Shown here one piece after another: positions 38,525 through 47,863 of a DNA stretch of 64,000 nucleotides. Under the pieces are notes generated by a model. The model was not told the origin of the DNA, did not search any database, and was given only the letters and a program-made list of their open reading frames with translations. Origin of the DNA: Peptoniphilus raoultii (lineage in GTDB: Bacteria > Bacillota > Clostridia > Tissierellales > Peptoniphilaceae); NCBI RefSeq assembly GCF_900099555.1, contig NZ_FMWM01000002.1, positions 1,299,629 to 1,363,628 on the forward strand. Reading direction: 5' to 3'. Position 1 is the stretch's first letter, and the number at the start of each line of letters is the position of its first letter. Made by a program: the position numbers and the translations under genes.

Positions 38525-40190
38525 TTTTATTCACCCCAATCATTTCTTTGGCTGCATCAAGAGTTGCACCACCAATATTATCGCCCGCTATTAACTTTGC
38601 TAATTCCACAACTTTTTCGTCTATTGATAATTTTTTAATTTTTGATCTTGTTTTATTATCTACAACTTCCTTTTCAATTATGAAATGGCAGTCTGAAAGG
38701 GCGACAATTTGAGGAAGGTGTGAAATTACAATTATCTGCCTATCCTTAGCAAGCCTTTTAATTTTATTACCCACAATTTGTGCTGTCTTTCCACTAATGC
38801 CTGCATCAATTTCATCAAATATAAGAGTTGGTATATTATCCTTACTTGCAATAATACTTTTGAAGGCAAGCATTATTCTTGACATTTCCCCTCCTGATGC
38901 AATTTTTGCAAGGGGAGCAAAGGCCTGGCCCAAATTTGATGAAATCATAAATTCTACATGATCAAAACCGTCAAAAGAAAGGTCTTTCTTTTTAAAGTCA
39001 ATCCTAAAAGCCGCATTTTTAATATTTAATTCCTTTATTTCTTCGTTTAATTTTTCTGTCAAACTTTCTGCAAATTTTTTTCTATTTTCAGAAATTTTTT
39101 CAGAAATTTTTTGAGCCAAACTTTCCTTTTCATCTATTTCTTTTTTTAAATTTATTAAATATTTTTCAGAATTTACTAAAAAATCAAGCCTTTGCTGAGA
39201 ATTTTCTAAAAATAAATTTATTTCATTAAGATTTTTTCCATATTTTGATTTAAGACTGTTCACCAGATTAAGCCTATCCCTTAAAAATCCAAGCCTTTCT
39301 CCATCTATTTCAAGACTGTTGTTATAGGACTCAAGCTCTCCAGTCAAATCCTTTAGCCTATATTTTATATCTTCAAGTTCTTCTTCATAAACCTTTAATT
39401 CTCCATCAAATTTTATTACATCAGAAATTTCGCCTATAGCCTTATCTATTCCGTCTTCAACATTAAAGTCAGAATAGGAAGATTTTAAAATTTCTAAGGC
39501 CCTTGCTAGGGAAGAAATTGTATTAGTTTTATTATCTTCTTTTAAAAAATCTTCTTCCAAATTTTCTTCATCATAATCAGTAAGCTCTGCCTTTTCAATC
39601 TCATCAATCTGATAATTTAAAAGGTCAATTTCACGATTTTTATTTTGTGAATCCCTATTATTTTTTTCATAATCACTTTTTAAAAGATTTATTTCTTCTA
39701 CCAGGGATTTTAATTTAATTAAATTTTCCCTATGGCTCTTGTCACCAAAGGAATCTAAAAGCCTTTTTTGGCTTTCATTTCTCATTAAATCCATGGACTC
39801 ATGCTGAGCAAATATATCTATTAAATAGGGCCTAATTTTATTTAGGGACTGAGCAGTTACTGCCTTTGAATTAATTCTAGTAATTGCCGGCCCCTTTGTT
39901 TTTATGTCCTTTGAAATAATTATAGGATCAGAAATTTCAAGGCCCATTCCCTTTAAAAGATTAAATAAATTTTCATCATTGGAAGAAAAAATTCCCTCAA
40001 TATGACAAAAATCCTTTCCCGTATTAATAACATCTTTGCTAGCCCTATCTCCTAAGAGCATACCAAGGCCATCAATAATTATGGACTTACCGCTACCTGT
40101 TTCCCCAGTTATAACATTAAGTCCTCCTTCAAATTCAATATTCATATTTTCTATAATAGCGAAATTTTCAATATTTAATTCAAGTAACAT
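38511..40190 (-). CDS. recN: DNA repair protein RecN
   Basis: This SMC-like ATPase acts early in double-strand break repair. The 559-residue protein has an N-terminal P-loop (VITGETGSGKSIIIDGLG), a central coiled coil (about residues 155-370) and C-terminal ASGGEMSRIMLAFKSI and LIFDEIDAGISGKTA. It lies eight bases after tlyA. The argR gene often found between tlyA and recN is absent. Confidence 0.96.
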   Translation of the reverse strand: MLLELNIENFAIIENMNIEFEGGLNVITGETGSGKSIIIDGLGMLLGDRASKDVINTGKDFCHIEGIFSSNDENLFNLLKGMGLEISDPIIISKDIKTKGPAITRINSKAVTAQSLNKIRPYLIDIFAQHESMDLMRNESQKRLLDSFGDKSHRENLIKLKSLVEEINLLKSDYEKNNRDSQNKNREIDLLNYQIDEIEKAELTDYDEENLEEDFLKEDNKTNTISSLARALEILKSSYSDFNVEDGIDKAIGEISDVIKFDGELKVYEEELEDIKYRLKDLTGELESYNNSLEIDGERLGFLRDRLNLVNSLKSKYGKNLNEINLFLENSQQRLDFLVNSEKYLINLKKEIDEKESLAQKISEKISENRKKFAESLTEKLNEEIKELNIKNAAFRIDFKKKDLSFDGFDHVEFMISSNLGQAFAPLAKIASGGEMSRIMLAFKSIIASKDNIPTLIFDEIDAGISGKTAQIVGNKIKRLAKDRQIIVISHLPQIVALSDCHFIIEKEVVDNKTRSKIKKLSIDEKVVELAKLIAGDNIGGATLDAAKEMIGVNKNVTD

Positions 40191-40198
40191 TTTGCACC

Positions 40199-40999
40199 TT
40201 ATTTTTTTAAATTATCCTTGGCTTCTAGGGCAATTTTTTTAAGGTCAAAGTCCCTAGAAATATTTGCATTGGTATCCATATAAATTAAAAATTCAATATT
40301 TCCCTTTGTTCCCTTAATTGGTGAATAGGTAATATCTTTAACAAATAGATTTAAGGACCCTGCCAGATTTAAAATTTTTTCCAAAACTTCAACGTGAACT
40401 TTTGTATCTTTAACTATTCCGCCCTTGCCAACTTTATCTTTTCCAGCTTCAAATTGGGGTTTAATTAAGGCAACTATTTGTAAATTATCTCCTCCAAAAG
40501 TCACTGCCTTTGGGATGACAAGTTCAAGAGAAATAAAAGAAACGTCAATTGAAATAAAATCAATTTCATCTTCTATTAAATTATCATCTAAATATCTTAT
40601 ATTTTGCCTTTCCAAGACAATAACTCTTGAATCTTTTCTAATTCTATAGTCAAGCTGATTATATCCAACATCTACTGCATAGACTTTTTTTGCACCATAT
40701 TTTAGCATACAATCTGTAAACCCACCTGTTGAAGCACCAATATCCATGCAAATTTTACCCTCAAGTGATAGCTTATAATCTTCTAAAATTTTTTTTAATT
40801 TATAGCCGCCCCTTGAAACAAATTCAAGGTCCTTTCCCTTGACCTTAATTTCTTCATCTTCGTCAATTAATTCTCCAGCTTTTTCTATTCTGCCACTTTT
40901 TGTAAAGGCCCTGCCTTCCATAATTATTATTTTTGCCTTTTCTCTTGATTCGGCAAGCCCTCTATTATGAATTAATATGTCAGCCCTAAGCTTTGTCAT
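40199..40999 (-). CDS. tlyA: TlyA-family rRNA 2'-O-methyltransferase
   Basis: The 266-residue protein joins an N-terminal S4 domain (RADILIHNRGLAESREKAK) to an FtsJ-like methyltransferase (CMDIGASTGGFTDCML, VDVGYNQLDYRIR). Family members methylate 16S and/or 23S rRNA, and loss gives capreomycin resistance in mycobacteria. It overlaps ispA by one base in the conserved xse-ispA-tlyA-recN order. Confidence 0.94.
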   Translation of the reverse strand: MTKLRADILIHNRGLAESREKAKIIIMEGRAFTKSGRIEKAGELIDEDEEIKVKGKDLEFVSRGGYKLKKILEDYKLSLEGKICMDIGASTGGFTDCMLKYGAKKVYAVDVGYNQLDYRIRKDSRVIVLERQNIRYLDDNLIEDEIDFISIDVSFISLELVIPKAVTFGGDNLQIVALIKPQFEAGKDKVGKGGIVKDTKVHVEVLEKILNLAGSLNLFVKDITYSPIKGTKGNIEFLIYMDTNANISRDFDLKKIALEAKDNLKK

Positions 41000-41859
41000 T
41001 AAAAATTCCTCTTAATTAAGGAGAAACAAAAATTTTTAAGATCATCTGATTTTGTTTCCATTTCTCCTAAAATGCTAGCTGCCTTTGATGAAAGTTTTTC
41101 TATTTCCTCTCTTACTTCTTCTTCAGTCATAAACATTAGGATATTGACTTCATCCTTATTTGAATCTCCTATACAGTCTATTAAATCATCTTCATATTGG
41201 TAGGATAAACCAATGCAAGAACCAAATTCTTTTAATTTTGTAAGAGCTTGTGAGTCGCAACCTGCCAAAACTCCGCCAATAACAATTGATGCCTTAATTA
41301 AAGCTCCCGTTTTTAGATTATACATATTTTCACACAAATCTTTTGTATAATTTTCAGCTAGAAGCTCAATATCAAGAAGCTGGCCTCCAATCATTCCTGA
41401 TGCACCTGTTGAAGTATATAAATATTTTGAGGCCCTTATAGCTTTTTTAAGGTCCTCAATATCCTCAAGTCCTTCCATATACTTATTAATAATTTCCATG
41501 GACATATTTAAAAGACAGTCACCAGCGAGAATAGCACAGGCATCGTTAAATACCTTATGGTTTGTAGGCTTGCCCCTTCTTAAGTCATCATTATCCATAG
41601 CCGGCAAATCATCGTGAATTAATGAATATGTATGGATCATTTCAATAGCAACAGCAAAGGGCATAATACTCTCTAAACTTTCATCATTAGAAAATTCCCT
41701 ATAAGTCAAAAGGGCAAGAAGGGGTCTTATTCTTTTGCCACCTGAAAATAGGGAGTATCTCATAGATTCGTAAAGTTTTTCTAAATTTTCGTCCACATAA
41801 GTAAAGATGTTACTTAAATATGAATCAAATTTGTTTATTAAATCTTCGTAATCTTTCAT
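40999..41859 (-). CDS. ispA: Polyprenyl (farnesyl/geranylgeranyl) diphosphate synthase
   Basis: It condenses isopentenyl diphosphate units. The 286-residue enzyme has the first Asp-rich motif in HDDLPAMDNDDLRRGKPTNH and the second in YEDDLIDCIGD. Position beside xseAB is the usual ispA location. The dxs gene that often separates it from tlyA is missing here. Chain length (C15 or C20) is not certain. Confidence 0.93.
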   Translation of the reverse strand: MKDYEDLINKFDSYLSNIFTYVDENLEKLYESMRYSLFSGGKRIRPLLALLTYREFSNDESLESIMPFAVAIEMIHTYSLIHDDLPAMDNDDLRRGKPTNHKVFNDACAILAGDCLLNMSMEIINKYMEGLEDIEDLKKAIRASKYLYTSTGASGMIGGQLLDIELLAENYTKDLCENMYNLKTGALIKASIVIGGVLAGCDSQALTKLKEFGSCIGLSYQYEDDLIDCIGDSNKDEVNILMFMTEEEVREEIEKLSSKAASILGEMETKSDDLKNFCFSLIKRNF

Positions 41860-42065
41860 TTATTTTCCTCTAAAATATCTCTATTTTCTTTGACAATTGT
41901 TTTAACCCTTGCTTCGTATTCATTTAAAGTATTATCTAAATATCTATATAATTTTATGGCTTTTTCGTATTTATTTATAGATTCTTCAAGACTGATGTCC
42001 TTTGATTCCAGCTCACTTATTATAGATTCAAGTTCTTTTAGGGAACTTTCATAATCATTATTCAT
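41856..42065 (-). CDS. xseB: Exodeoxyribonuclease VII small subunit
   Basis: This 69-residue helical protein (SSLKELESIISELESKDISL) is the typical XseB coiled-coil subunit that binds XseA. The ATG at 42065 follows GAGGAG and overlaps the xseA stop codon. An in-frame upstream codon is not preferred. Confidence 0.92.
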   Translation of the reverse strand: MNNDYESSLKELESIISELESKDISLEESINKYEKAIKLYRYLDNTLNEYEARVKTIVKENRDILEENK

Positions 42066-43653
42066 AGCTTTTCTCCTCAATTTCCTTAATGTTAGCCTTG
42101 GCTATTGCATTTTTAAAAATTAAATCTATATTATCACCAGGCAAGATTTGGGAAATATCCTTCAAAATTTCACCATTTTGAAGCCTGATGTCAATTTTAT
42201 TTATATTTTGGAATAAATCCTTTAACTTATAATTCAGCATTTGCAAATTTCCCCTTATATCTTTTAGGGAATTTATAAAATCTTTATCTCCAATCTTTTT
42301 AAGCCTTGAAAGATTTTCCCTTTCTTCATAAAGTTTTTTAAAAAAATCCTTCTTAACAAGATTATCCTTAAAAGTTTCAACTTCCCTTGCTCTTATGTTC
42401 AGGGAAAGATTCGGATTATAACTTTTAAGCCTTCTCCCTAAAATATTTTGAATAGATTTATAAGATAAATAATTTTTCCTAATATTATAATTTAAGTATT
42501 TAAGATAATATTTTAAATCCTTATGCCTTAGGTAAAAATCATTGGTCATAAGATATTCAAGCTTTGTCTTAATACCATATAAGACAGTTTTTTTATAACT
42601 TATATCCCTAATTTTACCCCTTAGTTTTTCTCCCAATATATTTATTTTATGTCTATTAACATTAATAATTCTAGCTATTAAAACTTCTCCCCTATAAGAT
42701 AGGTCTTTAAGATTTTTCTTTTCTCCTAAAATTTTATTAGCTGGTGTAAAAAAATTTATATAGGCCCTAAAGGACCTTAGGTTTTTCTCCCTATCTTCTA
42801 AGCCCCTATCCATAAAAAGATTAAGCCTAATAAAAAGGTCCCTTAAATTCTTTTCTAGGTCAACCTTTGAAACTGTAGCAATTTCAGCTGCCTTTGTAGG
42901 GGTGGCAGCTCTTTTATCACTTACAAAATCTGAAATGGAAAAATCCACTTCATGACCAACAGCAGAGATTATTGGGATATTACTTGCATAAATTGCCCTT
43001 GCAAGTTTTTCATCATTAAAAGCAAATAGGTCTTCAAAAGATCCTCCTCCCCTACCTAAAATTATTAGGTCGCAGGACCTCTCTCTATTAAAGTATTCAA
43101 TCCCTGAAATTAAATCACTTGGTGCTTCTGGCCCCTGAACAAGTGATGGATAAATTATAATATCCACAAGACTATTTCTAAGCCTTAGCATATTTACCAT
43201 ATCTTTTACTGCGGCCCCACTTGAAGAGGTTATAATCCCAATTGTCCTGGGAAAATAGGGTATGGCTTTTTTATGGTCCTGGTCAAAGAGCCCTTCCTTG
43301 TCAAGCTTTTCCCTAAGTTTTAAAAACTTTTCATATAAATTCCCGCTTGCTGATGAAATAATTTCAGAAATATAAAAATTTGCCTGACCATCTTTCTCAT
43401 AATAAGATACATTGCCCTTGGCAACAATTTTTAAGCCGTCTTCAAGTTTAAAGGAAAGATTTTCTGCCTCCTTATAAAAAACTATAGCATTTATTCGGGA
43501 GGATTCATCCTTTAGGGAAAAATAAAAGTTCCCATTTTGGTGACTTTTAAAATTTGAAATTTCACCCTCAACTGTAACATTCGAAAGAAGATAGTCCATT
43601 GATATAATTTTTTTAATATATGAATTTAATTGGCTTACTCTAATTGCTTTCAT
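42058..43653 (-). CDS. xseA: Exodeoxyribonuclease VII large subunit
   Basis: This metal-independent single-strand exonuclease subunit has an N-terminal OB-fold (LSNVTVEGEISNFKSHQNGN, with YFSLKDESS) and the catalytic region around IGIITSSSGAAVKDM, ILGRGGGSFEDLFAFNDE and SAVGHEVDFSISDFVSD. The C-terminal half is a long coiled coil. At 531 residues it is somewhat longer than the usual 400-450, mainly in that coiled coil. Confidence 0.94.
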   Translation of the reverse strand: MKAIRVSQLNSYIKKIISMDYLLSNVTVEGEISNFKSHQNGNFYFSLKDESSRINAIVFYKEAENLSFKLEDGLKIVAKGNVSYYEKDGQANFYISEIISSASGNLYEKFLKLREKLDKEGLFDQDHKKAIPYFPRTIGIITSSSGAAVKDMVNMLRLRNSLVDIIIYPSLVQGPEAPSDLISGIEYFNRERSCDLIILGRGGGSFEDLFAFNDEKLARAIYASNIPIISAVGHEVDFSISDFVSDKRAATPTKAAEIATVSKVDLEKNLRDLFIRLNLFMDRGLEDREKNLRSFRAYINFFTPANKILGEKKNLKDLSYRGEVLIARIINVNRHKINILGEKLRGKIRDISYKKTVLYGIKTKLEYLMTNDFYLRHKDLKYYLKYLNYNIRKNYLSYKSIQNILGRRLKSYNPNLSLNIRAREVETFKDNLVKKDFFKKLYEERENLSRLKKIGDKDFINSLKDIRGNLQMLNYKLKDLFQNINKIDIRLQNGEILKDISQILPGDNIDLIFKNAIAKANIKEIEEKSYE

Positions 43654-44053
43654 CTTTTAGTTTCTTAAAAATAGATGCCAAAATTCCGTTGACAAATTTT
43701 GGTGAGTCATTTGTAGAAAATTTTTTAGCTATGGCTACTGCTTCATTTATAGAGACCTCATTTGGTATGTCATCCCTATATAAAAATTCATAGACAGCTA
43801 TTCTTAAAATCTCCCTATCAACTTTTGCCAGCCTTTCTAAAGTCCAGCCCTCTAAATTTTCAGAAAGAATTTTATCTATATCCCCTAATTTACTAAGTAA
43901 ATCTTCAGTCAAATCCTTAATATAAGACTTTTCATCTTCTAAAAAATCATAGGATTCTAAAAATTCATGAATATTTTTGGCATCAAATTCCTTATTTATT
44001 TCCATGGAATAAAGAAGCTGCATTGCTCCAATTCTAGCTTTCTTCCTACTCAT
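43640..44053 (-). CDS. nusB: Transcription antitermination factor NusB
   Basis: The 137-residue helical protein binds boxA of rRNA leaders with NusE. It begins SRKKARIGAMQLLYSMEIN and ends with the family core IAVYEFLYRDDIPNEVSINE, then VNGILASIF. It follows the Asp23 gene by one base and overlaps xseA, as in many Firmicutes. Confidence 0.95.
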   Translation of the reverse strand: MSRKKARIGAMQLLYSMEINKEFDAKNIHEFLESYDFLEDEKSYIKDLTEDLLSKLGDIDKILSENLEGWTLERLAKVDREILRIAVYEFLYRDDIPNEVSINEAVAIAKKFSTNDSPKFVNGILASIFKKLKDESN

Positions 44054-44054
44054 T

Positions 44055-44438
44055 TTATGCTCTTAATTTATCCTCTTTTGGGGTTACAATTCCTGTTACA
44101 TGACAATTAATTTCCACAACACTTAGGTCTGTCATATTTTCAATAGCTTCCTTGGCAACTTCTTGGACTTCCTTACATATGTCTATAATTTTTCTTCCAT
44201 ATTCAACACTTATATATAAGTCAACAATAGCTTCCCTTTCTCCAACATTAACTTTAGCTCCTCTTGAAGGATTTTTTGCAGAAAAAATATCAGTTACTTG
44301 TGTCTTTAAATTTATGGGGGCTTTTGCCACACCTTCAACTTGTTCACAAGCCACTTGTGCTATGGTTGCAATAACATCATTTGAAATTTTTACACTTGAT
44401 TCTGTATTGCTATCATTAATTAAATAATCATTATCCAT
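44055..44438 (-). CDS. Asp23/Gls24-family envelope stress protein (YqhY-like)
   Basis: The 127-residue protein contains ISNDVIATIAQVACEQVEGV and VDLYISVEYGRKIIDICKEV, the Asp23 core. In Bacillus, yqhY at this position is linked to acetyl-CoA carboxylase control and envelope stress. Here it is the first gene of the nusB-xse-ispA operon, behind a strong-looking promoter. Confidence 0.9.
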   Translation of the reverse strand: MDNDYLINDSNTESSVKISNDVIATIAQVACEQVEGVAKAPINLKTQVTDIFSAKNPSRGAKVNVGEREAIVDLYISVEYGRKIIDICKEVQEVAKEAIENMTDLSVVEINCHVTGIVTPKEDKLRA

Positions 44439-44458
44439 AGTAACACCTCCATTTTTTT

Positions 44459-44487
44459 ATTATAACAAAAAAGCCTTTTAATATCAA
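44459..44487 (-). promoter_or_regulatory. Promoter of the asp23-nusB-xseAB-ispA operon
   Basis: On the minus strand TTGATA (44482-44487) and TATAAT (44459-44464) are spaced by 17 bases, about 20 bases upstream of the asp23 start. It is one of the best sigma-A matches in the window. Confidence 0.7.
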
Positions 44488-44540
44488 TTTTAGGGCTTGG
44501 GATTAAAAAGATTGGATATTTTCTTGCAATTTTTGTCAGT

Positions 44541-44566
44541 AAAAAAACGGCCCTTAAATAAGAGCC
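44541..44566 (-). terminator. Terminator after the stalk-domain pseudogene
   Basis: On the minus strand GGCTCTT and AAGGGCC pair with one wobble across a 4-base loop and are followed by GTTTTTTT. Confidence 0.75.
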
Positions 44567-44574
44567 ATAATATA

Positions 44575-45431
44575 TTATTCAAAAACCATAAGAACAGTAT
44601 TTAATTTTCTGCCAGGACTTGTATAAGTTTTTCCATTAAAATACATGGCAGGAGATGCACCACCATCTAAATTAGTTGCAGCTTTGGGATTATATCTATT
44701 TATCATTGATGAAAAACTTTCATTGCCAATTAAGCCATCATTTGCCTTCACTACCGAATATTTAATATTTGCCGCATTTGGAATTGTAAGAACCTTAAGT
44801 GAAAGTCCAGCAGCCTTTTTATTTTCAAAAGAAATTTTTTCATTTTCACCGGATTGGTTTGCTAAGTTTCCAAAAGTCTCCTCTTCCTTTGTAGTCTTTT
44901 CCTCTTTTCCAGACTTTTCCTCAACATAGGCTTTTGATGTATCAATTATAATTGAATTTTCCCCTTGGTCATAGCCAACATAAAAACCGATGGCTTTTCC
45001 CAAATCTCTTAGCTTAAAAAAGTTATTAACTCCTATTAAATAAGCCTTAGTATTTATTTTTTCTCCATCAAGAAGAATTTTTTACCTGACTCTATATATG
45101 CCTTATTATAACCAAGATTTTTTAGGTCATCTTCACTTTTTTTATAACTTTCATTTTTTTTGATCAAAACACTCGCTGAGCCTTCGTCAAAGGCAATATT
45201 AAAAGTACAGGCCTTGCCATCTAAAATTGCTGCCAAATCTCTTAACTTAAAATAATTATTGCCATTTATATTGTAGGCAGCCATTGAAACATTTTCTCCA
45301 TCAAGCTTAATTTTTTGGCTTGATACCTTAGCAAGATTTTCTCCAAAAACATTTGCTGAAAATAAAACTACGGATAAGAAAATCAAAAGCGTTAGATATT
45401 TTTTAAAAATTTTTCTAATAAAAATCTCCAT
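44575..45431 (-). pseudogene. Broken stalk-domain / phosphodiester glycosidase-like secreted protein
   Basis: Two reading frames form one gene. The first (45054-45431) has a signal peptide and a copper-amine-oxidase-N-like stalk repeat (KIKLDGENVSMAAYNINGNN, then YFKLRDLAAILDG). It stops just after a six-A run near 45080. One extra A would continue into the second frame, which carries a second stalk repeat (ILLDGEKINTKAYLIGVNN, then FFKLRDLGKAIGF). The C-terminal domain looks like the NAGPA/phosphodiester glycosidase fold, but the start (KANDGLIGNESFSSMINRYN) runs directly into the end (TNLDGGASPAMYFNGK, SPGRKLNTVLMV), with the middle missing. So it has a frameshift and probably an internal deletion. 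Confidence 0.75.
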
Positions 45432-45490
45432 TTCTATTTATTCAATTATACCATAGAACAAATAAATAAAAACTTATAAATTTATAAAAA

Positions 45491-45531
45491 AAGGACGTCC
45501 CTGCTTCTCGATCAAAGCAATAGACGGTCCC
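45491..45531. repeat. REP-like hairpin, possible terminator of the YgjV-like gene
   Basis: AAGGAC and GGTCCCT-type arms (GGACGTCCC near 45493 and GACGGTCCCT near 45523) enclose an inner GCTT/AAGC hairpin. On the minus strand it is followed by seven T, so it can act as a terminator. Its GGGAC/GTCCC arms resemble the repeat at 48924-48950. Confidence 0.5.
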
Positions 45532-45582
45532 TAATAATTATTTTTTTAGAAATCTTATAAGACAATACATAATCTTAAAAGA

Positions 45583-46104
45583 TTACTCACCTGTGTCAAG
45601 ATTATTCCATCCATAACGTATAATTGAAATAATCATAGAAAGTTCTGAAACTATTTCGTCTAAAATTCCAGCCCATGAACCCACAATAACATTATGAATT
45701 ATCCAAAGGGGAGAATTTATAAAAATCCCCACTAATCTTATTTTTTTGCCACTATAGCTAAAACCACCAATTGTTGCTGCAATATTTGCCGTAATTGGAA
45801 GTAGCGAAATCCATCCCGACCAAGTTAAAAACAAGGTAACAATTTGAAGAAAACATATAAAAATACACATAGTCCAAGACCTTAAAAATTTATTTTGGCT
45901 TCCTAGGCAAAAGGACCTAAGGGTATTAATTAAATAAGAAATACCTCCAGTTGTCGCCCCAAGAAAAATTAAATGAACTGTATAGAGAAGATAAGATAAA
46001 AACTGTACCCTAAAAAGATTTTTATTTGACTTACATTGAAATGACACAAAAAATAACGCAGTTCCTATAAATCCTATTATTTGTATCAATAAATTATTAG
46101 TCAT
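45583..46104 (-). CDS. YgjV-family inner membrane protein
   Basis: This 173-residue protein has about six hydrophobic helices. The opening IIGFIGTALFFVSFQCKSNK and the segment LLYTVHLIFLGATTGGISY match the YgjV group (Imp-YgjV), whose function is unknown. It stands alone between a terminator-like repeat and the alanine symporter gene, so it may share transcription with the symporter gene 39 bases upstream. Confidence 0.8.
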   Translation of the reverse strand: MTNNLLIQIIGFIGTALFFVSFQCKSNKNLFRVQFLSYLLYTVHLIFLGATTGGISYLINTLRSFCLGSQNKFLRSWTMCIFICFLQIVTLFLTWSGWISLLPITANIAATIGGFSYSGKKIRLVGIFINSPLWIIHNVIVGSWAGILDEIVSELSMIISIIRYGWNNLDTGE

Positions 46105-46143
46105 AATTCCTCCTATTAGGGTACAAAATTAATTTATATTTAA

Positions 46144-47538
46144 TTAAAATTTAAATTTTTCTGGAAGAGCACTTAAATATTCGTCAGGGCTCTGTCTAAT
46201 ATAGTCCGGATTTTTAAAAAAGTCCTTTGTCATTATTATAACAATTTTACTAAGCATTGCAAGACCAATTAAGTTTGGTATTGCCATAAGGCCGTTTAAG
46301 GTATCTGAAATATTCCACACTAATTGTAAAGATCCAGTTGCTCCAACATAACAAGCTAAAACATACAAATACTTATAAAAAGATCCGATTTTTTCTCCAA
46401 CTAAAAAGCTGAAACATTTTTCTCCATAATAGGCCCAGCCCAAAACTGTTGAAAAAGCAAAAAATAAAAGTCCAATAGCAACTATATATCTTCCACCAGA
46501 AAAGGCACTGTCAAAAGCAGCTACTGTAAGGTCAGCACCTTCAAGTCCACTATTCCATAGACCTGATGTTAAAATTGTAAGGGCAGTAATTGAACATACC
46601 ACAATTGTATCTGTAAAAACTTCAAATATCCCCCAAAGCCCTTGTCTAACAGGGTGGTCTGTATTAGATGCAGCGTGAGCAATAGGTGCTGAACCAAGAC
46701 CTGCTTCATTTGTAAATACACCTCTTGCAATCCCCATCTTCATTGTTAATTTAAGTGAAACACCAACTGCTCCGCCAAAGGCAGCCTTTGGATTAAAAGC
46801 AGATGAAAAAATTAAGGCAAAAGCACCAGGGATTTTACCTGCATTTATTACTAAAATTATTAATCCACCTAAGATATAAAATAATGACATAAAGGGCACA
46901 ATCTTTTCAGTAACTTGACCAATTCTCTTAACGCCGCCAATAACAACTATACCTGTCATAAGAATTAATATAACCCCAGTTATTTTTTGGTCAATATTAA
47001 AATTTGTATTTAAGGTTTGAGAAATGGCATTTGACTGAGTCATATTTCCAATTCCAAAGGAAGCAAAAGCACCAAAGAATGCAAACATATAGGCAAGCCA
47101 GTTTAATTTTAAACCGTTTTTAATATAATACATAGGACCGCCAATATATTCGCCCTTAGAATTTCTTTCCCTATAAGTTACCGCAAGGACAACTTCTGAA
47201 AATTTTGTACACATACCAAATATTGCAGAAAGCCACATCCAAAAAACAGCACCTGGTCCACCAGTTGCAATTGCTAAGGCAACCCCAGCAATATTTCCTG
47301 TGCCAACAGTTGCAGCTAAGGCTGTAGAAACTGCTTGAAAGGCAGTAAGCTCACCTTCCTTGGCTGAAGAATCCTTTTTAAAAACTTTAAATAAAGTGTT
47401 CTTCATAGTGTAGGCAAATTCTCTCACCTGTAAAAATTTGAGTTCAAAAGTTAGATAAATTCCGCAGCCGACTAAGAAAAATAACATAGGCCAGCCCCAA
47501 ACAATACCGTTAATAAAACTATTTACTTCTTTGATCAT
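46144..47538 (-). CDS. Sodium:alanine symporter, AGCS family
   Basis: The 464-residue transporter has about ten membrane helices and takes up alanine or glycine with Na+. Family segments include AATVGTGNIAGVALAIATGG with PGAVFWMW, GGPMYYIKNGL and GVFTNEAGLGSAPIAHAAS. It starts with ATG after a weak AAGGGGGG Shine-Dalgarno sequence. Upstream lies an AT-rich region with repeated ATTAGTATA motifs that may be regulatory. Confidence 0.95.
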   Translation of the reverse strand: MIKEVNSFINGIVWGWPMLFFLVGCGIYLTFELKFLQVREFAYTMKNTLFKVFKKDSSAKEGELTAFQAVSTALAATVGTGNIAGVALAIATGGPGAVFWMWLSAIFGMCTKFSEVVLAVTYRERNSKGEYIGGPMYYIKNGLKLNWLAYMFAFFGAFASFGIGNMTQSNAISQTLNTNFNIDQKITGVILILMTGIVVIGGVKRIGQVTEKIVPFMSLFYILGGLIILVINAGKIPGAFALIFSSAFNPKAAFGGAVGVSLKLTMKMGIARGVFTNEAGLGSAPIAHAASNTDHPVRQGLWGIFEVFTDTIVVCSITALTILTSGLWNSGLEGADLTVAAFDSAFSGGRYIVAIGLLFFAFSTVLGWAYYGEKCFSFLVGEKIGSFYKYLYVLACYVGATGSLQLVWNISDTLNGLMAIPNLIGLAMLSKIVIIMTKDFFKNPDYIRQSPDEYLSALPEKFKF

Positions 47539-47863
47539 AATTACTCCCCCCTTAAGAAATAATTTAATGGTTTATTAGATTAATATTCTTTTTATTAGTA
47601 TAGATTTTATTTTTCCAAAAATCAAGCTTTTTTATCTATATTTTTTAATAATTTTAGATATTATTTATAATTAATATATACTAATTAGAATATATTTTAG
47701 ATTAGTATAACATAATTAGTCTATAATATAAAAGGAAAATAAATAATATAACTTTAACTTTTTTATTTTTTAAATTTAAATATATCTAACCTTTAAAATT
47801 AAGTTATAATATTTTTTTAATGAATAAGGCAGCCACGAAAGCTGCCTAAAATAATTTATTATT
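47539..47863. other. AT-rich intergenic region with repeated ATTAGTATA motifs
   Basis: There is no credible gene in this stretch. TATACTAAT (47677-47685) and ATTAGTATA (47701-47709) form an inverted repeat of nine bases with a 15-base spacer. A further ATTAGTATA lies at 47594-47602 and a related ATTAGTCTATA at 47715-47725. The symporter promoter should be here, reading leftward. A hairpin near 47826-47848 (AGGCAGC/GCTGCCT) ends the dehydrogenase gene. Confidence 0.6.
47826..47848 (-). terminator. Hairpin after the hydroxyacyl-CoA dehydrogenase-like gene
   Basis: AGGCAGC and GCTGCCT form a 7-base stem with a 7-base loop on the minus strand. The T tail is interrupted (TATTCATT), so termination may be partial. 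Confidence 0.55.
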
